A stretch of 64,000 nt of DNA, taken from Stomoxys calcitrans. Lineage: Eukaryota > Arthropoda > Insecta > Diptera > Muscidae. Of this stretch, positions 59,356 through 64,000 are shown piece after piece. A model generated the notes under the pieces. The model was not told the origin of the DNA, made no database searches, and worked only from the letters and a program-made list of their open reading frames with translations. Position numbers and translations under genes: made by a program. Location of the stretch: contig NC_081555.1 in NCBI RefSeq assembly GCF_963082655.1, forward strand, positions 28,815,266-28,879,265, given 5' to 3'. Positions within the stretch are counted from its first letter, which is position 1. Each line of letters begins with the position of its first letter.

Positions 59356-60169
59356 TTTTCTTTTAAGATGTTTCTTTATAGTTTTTAGAGCGCACAACAA
59401 GCCAATTACAGGCATGGGGCGCATTAATATCTGCACCCTCTTTTCAACCTTACCTAACAAATTTAAATATTTGCAATATTAAAATATATAAATTTCATGG
59501 ATAGTTCAGCTTGAGATCTCAATGATGAAATTATAATCAAAAAAGGTCAACAATACACAATATAATAAATTTTTTATTATAATTAATGGTATTTTTCATC
59601 GTGGCAAAAGCAACACTGTAATTATGATTCTACAATAGTCTATATTTTGTATTGATGCGGTGTTTCCATACCGTCTTACATTCACTCATTATACCGCCAT
59701 GGGCAAAGACATTGTTAAAAGCGGTGATACATGAAACATGGAAATTAATGTATGAATATTCATACGATCGCCACTCATATCAGTCTGTTGAGCATAACAA
59801 CGCATCAGTTGCGGTGGCGATAGACGCTAGCACCGCATATTTATGAATATACCGCAAATCAGAAAACGTACTTTCTTTATGAATTGAGCTAAAGCGCTCA
59901 AAATTGGGTTTAATTTATACCTTGACAATGTATATTGGGTGACTTTATGATTTTTCAGATGTATTGTTATTCTTGGTACACTTTGGTACTTTCTTTACAA
60001 AAGGGGACAGATTTCTGAATTTTATACACAATTATTACAAACAAACAAATACTTATACAATTACAAAACTTCATAAACTTATAACCTGAGTGACTACCTT
60101 GGAAGTCCTACACTAAAAAGGGGTATAAAAAACGGGGGTAACAAAGCGGACTGCCGGGATGCTAGTATC
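59356..60169. other. Non-coding stretch, no gene seen
   Basis: AT-rich sequence. A GATGCGGTG-like motif is scattered in both orientations at 59,655-59,835. No domain or repeat is clearly assigned. Confidence 0.5.
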
Positions 60170-60745
60170 TAAATATAATCCGATCTATACCATATTCAGG
60201 ATTTGTAGTAGTAATACAACTAATTGTACCAAAATTCGCCTAAATCGGGTGATAATTACATTTTTATGGCTCCTAGACCTTAAATCGGAAAATCGGCATA
60301 CATGAAAGCTATGTCCAAATATAGACCGATATTGAGAACGGATATCGAAGAGCTTAACACAGCTCACTGTGCTAAATTTCAGCGAACTTGGGTAAGAAGA
60401 ACTTATTCGGGAACTCGGTATATGTTACAGCTATATCCATGCGCCTTTTATGGGCCCAAGACCTTAAATCGGGCGCTTTAGCAAACAATAGAAGTTTCTG
60501 AGCCAATTAAACACGGATATCGAGGGGCCTAATACAACATTATGTACCAAATATCAGCGAAATCGGATAATAAATGTGAATTTAATAGACCTAAGACCTT
60601 AAACCGGCAGATCGTTCTATATGGGGGATATATCAAGATATAGTCCGATAAAGCCCATCTTCGAACTTAACCTGCTATGGACAAAAAAGAAAACTGTGAA
60701 AGTTTCAGCCCATTATCTTCATTTCGAACGGATGGACATGGTAGA
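60170..60745 (-). mobile_element. HINE, GGGCCCATAAAA subtype, worn
   Basis: Units with TTTATGGGCCCAAGACCTTA, AGCTCACTGTGCTAAATTTC and GATATAGTCCGATAAAGCCC. The core is reduced to GAACGGATGGACATGG at about 60,725. Both termini are lost. Closest to 39,241-40,106. Confidence 0.7.
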
Positions 60746-62334
60746 TAATAGACGGGGTTAAGCCAAGCCGTAAAATAAAAAGCGAGTAAAGCAGATCGTA
60801 ATTAGATGCAGATTTTTTTTTATATGTATCTTTCGATATCGACTTTCAGGGCTTTTGCTAGCGTATTTATCAATCGATCTTCTCAAAGTTTTGAACAGCG
60901 ATTTTTTCTATAACTCACACAATATGTACCGAAATTCGAAATTCTGCATTTAAAATTTGAGAAAATTTTAATTTCGACAACTTAGTCTGCATACACAATG
61001 TGGTGTAAGGTATCAAATGGTAGGCTTAACCCGATGGTAGGCTTAACCCGATATTCACTTGTTTATTTTAGCCAATTATTTTTCAGTTGCAATGTCTTTC
61101 CTAGAAAATTGCTTTATGATCCCATTTGGCCATTTGTTTTACAAGTTTTTCAGGAGTTTTCCATAAAGTGGAGTAATAAGCTTAAGCTGGAATAATGTAA
61201 CGACTCATAACATAAAATCTCAGAATGATTTCATTGCCAAAAGCACCCCCCAACCAGCCCAACATTTTCATGACACAAATCGATCTTATCATTTCCCTTT
61301 ATAAATCATAAACTTCTCTAGGAATGTCCCACTGTTTTGTAACATTTGCTTTTCTATTTGACTTCCTTATGATAGCCATCCAAATAGACACACACATCAT
61401 TCTAGTCAGCCTACACACACACCATGATGATGGATGGGGATAGCCTTGTCTCTGTGGGAGTGTTTCCCCTTGAGAATTTCCTTTTATGTTTGTGTGGGTT
61501 TTTTTTTTGGTTCTAGCCCAACATCAACTCTCATCATGGAACCGATGAAACGCATGGACTCTTTGGTTAGTATTGCCGCCAACCAGTCGTCTCAACTGGT
61601 TTCCCCAACGTCATCCTTTTTGCGTCGTCGTTGTCAGTTGAGCTGTCATCTTGTCCCCATCATATCCTTTTCGTTTTTACAAGGCACTTAACTTAGTTGT
61701 TTATTTGTTCGTTTAGGTATTTTTTTACCCTATCCCAGTTGTTGTTTTGCAACTTTATATCACATCGAATGAGGAAAGGAAAAAATAAGGAAATTGTGTC
61801 TTATTTTTATTTTGTGTCATTCATTCGTTGTTTTATTCATTATTTCAACAGTGGATTAAAAAAAAGAAGAGATTTTTGCGCCTGCAGAACGCCTATGGTT
61901 TATTGGGTCGACTTCCCCAGACATATGACACACATAGGCCCTTACTTAGCAGCATTTTTATTTGTTTTAAAATTCATGCCAACCTTAATGGGCATGCAGA
62001 TGTTCATTGAACTTTGTGTTTGATGTTTTACAAATGAGATGTAGGCCAGTCTGGTCTTTGTTGTTATGAGAGAAGAAAATTTTATATTTACCAAGGTGTC
62101 TTTGTACTCGAGATATATTTTTTATGAAGGGAACTCGATGAAAAGCTTTGGGTTAAATTAGGAGTGCGTTTAATCGCAAAGTATTAGGTTATTGGCTTAC
62201 GCACTCCATATAGTTATCATGTGATTGGTTCACTGTTGATTCATCGGTTTGCTTATCTGAGTTTTAGATCTTCTTCATCTGAATCTTTCCACAGTATAAT
62301 AAAGTGATACACTAGTAACACACCTATGGAATGA
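60746..62334. other. Unique-looking non-coding DNA
   Basis: (CA)n-containing bits near 61,388-61,425. A possible 49-nt exon with a strong TTTTTTTTTTGGTTCTAG acceptor lies at 61,517-61,565 but has only a weak GTTAGT donor, so it is kept as a hint. Frames of 60-108 codons at 61,434-62,023 show no domain. Confidence 0.45.
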
Positions 62335-62680
62335 CAAGGCAGCAGTTGCTGATGATTTGTCAGCTGAGTATCTATCAGCTTCTATATACAAAATGGCTAG
62401 AAGAGCCCATACCCGATGATTACAACTTCAACACCCTATCCCTAGTCAAAATCCGACAAAACAAAGGAAACAAAACTGTATGCCCCAACTACAGACAAAT
62501 TAATTTCTCTCCCATTGCGTACACAATATTATTGAGCATCCTTTTGTGTGAGAGATGGACATCTAAAACTCATGCCCTATAAGTATGGCTACCTTAGTAA
62601 AACAATTTTACAACTACCATATTTTTAACGACTACAAAAGGCCTCATGTGACCATCCACATGTTCAAAGACATATAAAAG
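62335..62680 (+). mobile_element. Non-LTR RT scrap (same lineage as 38,815)
   Basis: NYRQINFSPIAYTILLSILL then CERW (62,490-62,556) matches the NYRGISLL.IAYKILS..LCER block of RTE-like RTs. YHIFNDYKRPHVT at about 62,611-62,650 matches the following F.DYKAAFD block, with the intervening part deleted and the aligned Asp kept. Confidence 0.65.
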
Positions 62681-62734
62681 GTTATTGGCAGAAATTTGGG
62701 TTTAAACCGCGTGCCATGCATTGTCTGTAGTTCA

Positions 62735-63560
62735 GTTTTCAGTTTGTGGTGGAAGGCACTTCAAATCCATCTAGTGTTTAATACTCAGCTGGATCCAAAC
62801 AATGGTCTAATCATTAATTAACGAAAGCACAAAAAACTTAAACTTCAAATCCAACATTTGGGAAAAGACGAAAAATGCAACGTTTGCGCTATACATCTGT
62901 TCAAACCGTGTGGGTTGCACTGGCTGTAGTGGTTTGATCTACTGTTTTTGTCAGGCCTACAATGCTGTATGGTGGTGTGATATGGTGGACGGCTCCTAGA
63001 AAATCCTCCTATTGCTAATTTTTCCTATGGGTTATTTGTGTATTACAACCTTATTGATAATATTGCTATACGGCGTTTTGGTCTGGTGGACGGCACTTCA
63101 AAAAACCACCTGCAGTATAATACGCTGCCTGACCCAAACAATGCCTTGGTTATGCATCATAGCCGCTCTGAGGACCACAACAATTCAATTTACAATTTAC
63201 AGAAAGCACAAAATACTTGGGTATTTTGGTTACTGAAAATTAAACTTTAAATCCAACATTTGGGAAAAGACAAAAAGGGCAACGCTTGTCTTAGTCTGGC
63301 TATATATTGTAATCGTCAGGCCTACAATGCTATATGGCGTTGTGGTCCGGGGGACTGCACTTTGAAAATCCTCCTACAGTTTAATACTCAGCCAGGTCCA
63401 AAGGATAGCCTGTTAGGGCATCACAGCCACACTGAGGACGACAGCATATGATGCACTGAGTTGAATGCCTTTGCTCATCATGACTAGACAAACTGATGCT
63501 ATCACTGCCATAAGATTAAGGGATCTTTTCCTTTGGCCAAACACATTTCAGGCGCTGCGA
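62735..63560 (+). mobile_element. LINE thumb-region scraps in a tandem duplication of about 400 bp
   Basis: The same LINE segment appears repeatedly. AAACTTYAAATCCAACATTT (then GGGAAAAGAC) is at 62,840 and 63,242. CGTCAGGCCTACAATGCTRT-type sequence is at about 62,950 and 63,313. TGGTGGACGGCACTTCAAAA-type sequence is at 62,740, 62,980, 63,080 and 63,340. Translated, it reads LNFKSNIWEKTK...VRPTMLYGVVV and MTRQTDAITAIRLRDLFLWP (about 63,480-63,540), a LINE region between RT and RNase H. No frame is intact. Confidence 0.65.
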
Positions 63561-63584
63561 ACTAAATATTACCTTTCGAAAATT

Positions 63585-63832
63585 TTCAGAGGCCCTTATG
63601 CCCTCCTAATGCTGGCATCATTTGTGAGGTACTGTATCATTTGACATTGCTGCCATGTAGAAACTGCTCTACAAAGAACAGTCGCACTTCGACACGCCGT
63701 TCGGTCTCGGCTATAAAAAGTAGAACCCTTATCATTGAGCATAAAACTTGAATCGGACAGCACTTCAAATGTGAGAAGTTTGCCCATGTTCCGTAATGGA
63801 ATGTTCATGGGCAAATTTGCATTTTGCTATTT
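63585..63832 (+). mobile_element. SINE, head missing
   Basis: Starts in the body (GCCCTCCTAATGCTGGCATC) and carries an insertion near 63,635. It then shows CGACACGCCGTTCGGTCTCG, GCTATAAAAAGTAGAACCC and the tail TGGAATGTTCATGGGCAAAT. Confidence 0.75.
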
Positions 63833-63855
63833 GAGAAAAATTACTACACTACCGG

Positions 63856-64000
63856 AGGCCCCAGTGGCGCAGCAACGCTAGGACACTGAAACTTGGGTTT
63901 CGAAACCAGGGGAAAACATAAAAAAGCTCTGGTTATATCCTCACTAATGTAGCATATTTGAGATAGAGGTGTATATTAGGAGATGTCGGCTGAAACTAGA
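63856..64000 (+). mobile_element. SINE head and body, cut by window end
   Basis: GGAGGCCCCAGTGGCGCAGC (A-box-like) and GGGTTTCGAAACC (B-box-like, 63,895-63,907), followed by CTCTGGTTATATCCTCACTA. It is a diverged member of the same SINE family and lies in the same orientation as the copy just upstream. Confidence 0.65.

Noticed and set aside
61517..61565. 49-nt exon candidate after a TTTTGGTTCTAG acceptor
   Set aside because: Donor GTTAGT is weak and 49 nt shifts frame. Kept only as a note.

Overview
The window looks like gene-poor, repeat-rich nuclear DNA of a calyptrate (muscid-type) fly. The reasons are an AT-rich background, long CA/GA/CAA simple-sequence stretches, and very many INE-1/DINE-1-like elements of the kind seen in house-fly and stable-fly genomes: ends of the type TATACCC...GGGTATA, a (GTCY)n core, and a GC-rich 3' hairpin followed by ACTTGTT. 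The species cannot be fixed from the sequence. No complete protein-coding gene, rRNA, true tRNA or CRISPR array is visible. Nearly every long reading frame lies in transposon debris or in simple repeats.

Layout. 1-5.8 kb: a 5'-truncated LINE (RNase H end), a 1.5 kb AT-rich palindromic minisatellite and unassigned sequence. 5.8-8.9 kb: three adjoining INE-1/Helentron-like elements (called HINEs below). 11.3-14.8 kb: nested insertions, with an inverted SINE pair, a LINE tail with a target-site duplication inside a HINE, and a Tc1/mariner scrap. 17.0-20.0 kb: one HINE expanded to about 17 internal repeats of about 153 bp. 20.5 kb: a 36-nt candidate micro-exon. 21-24.6 kb: HINEs, tRNA-like modules and a candidate 3'-terminal coding exon on the minus strand. 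24.6-29.6 kb: broken LINEs, including one inverted junction. 31-35.9 kb: HINEs, a SINE and a LINE tail. 35.9-37.1 kb: a second tandem repeat of about 120 bp. 37.3-39.1 kb: a candidate minus-strand exon, a BESS-like gene fragment and a reverse-transcriptase scrap. 39.2-41.7 kb: HINEs. 42.7-44.3 kb: the best host-gene signal, with GA-rich sequence, an Inr-like start, a long CAA-rich leader and a short ATG exon ending in a GTAAGT donor. 44.7-50.3 kb: LINE with nested SINE (12-bp duplication), Tc1/mariner inside a HINE, a pogo-like end and a CAGCAG-type repeat. 53-59.4 kb: HINE, (TA)n, and two LINE copies. 60-64 kb: HINE, reverse-transcriptase scraps with a duplication of about 400 bp, and SINEs.

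How the parts relate. The stretches between transposons (9-11, 15-17, 26-27, 33-34.6, 42-44.6, 50.3-52.8, 55.6-57.2, 61-62 kb) look like intron or intergenic DNA of neuronal-type long dipteran genes. The candidate exons (20,514-20,549 +; 23,355-23,586 -; 37,381-37,509 -; 44,251-44,298 +) rest on splice signals and open frames only. I could not name their proteins. RNA-seq and protein searches would decide them. HINEs are the dominant landing sites for other insertions, which gives a relative order: HINEs first, then LINEs and Tc1/mariner, then SINEs.
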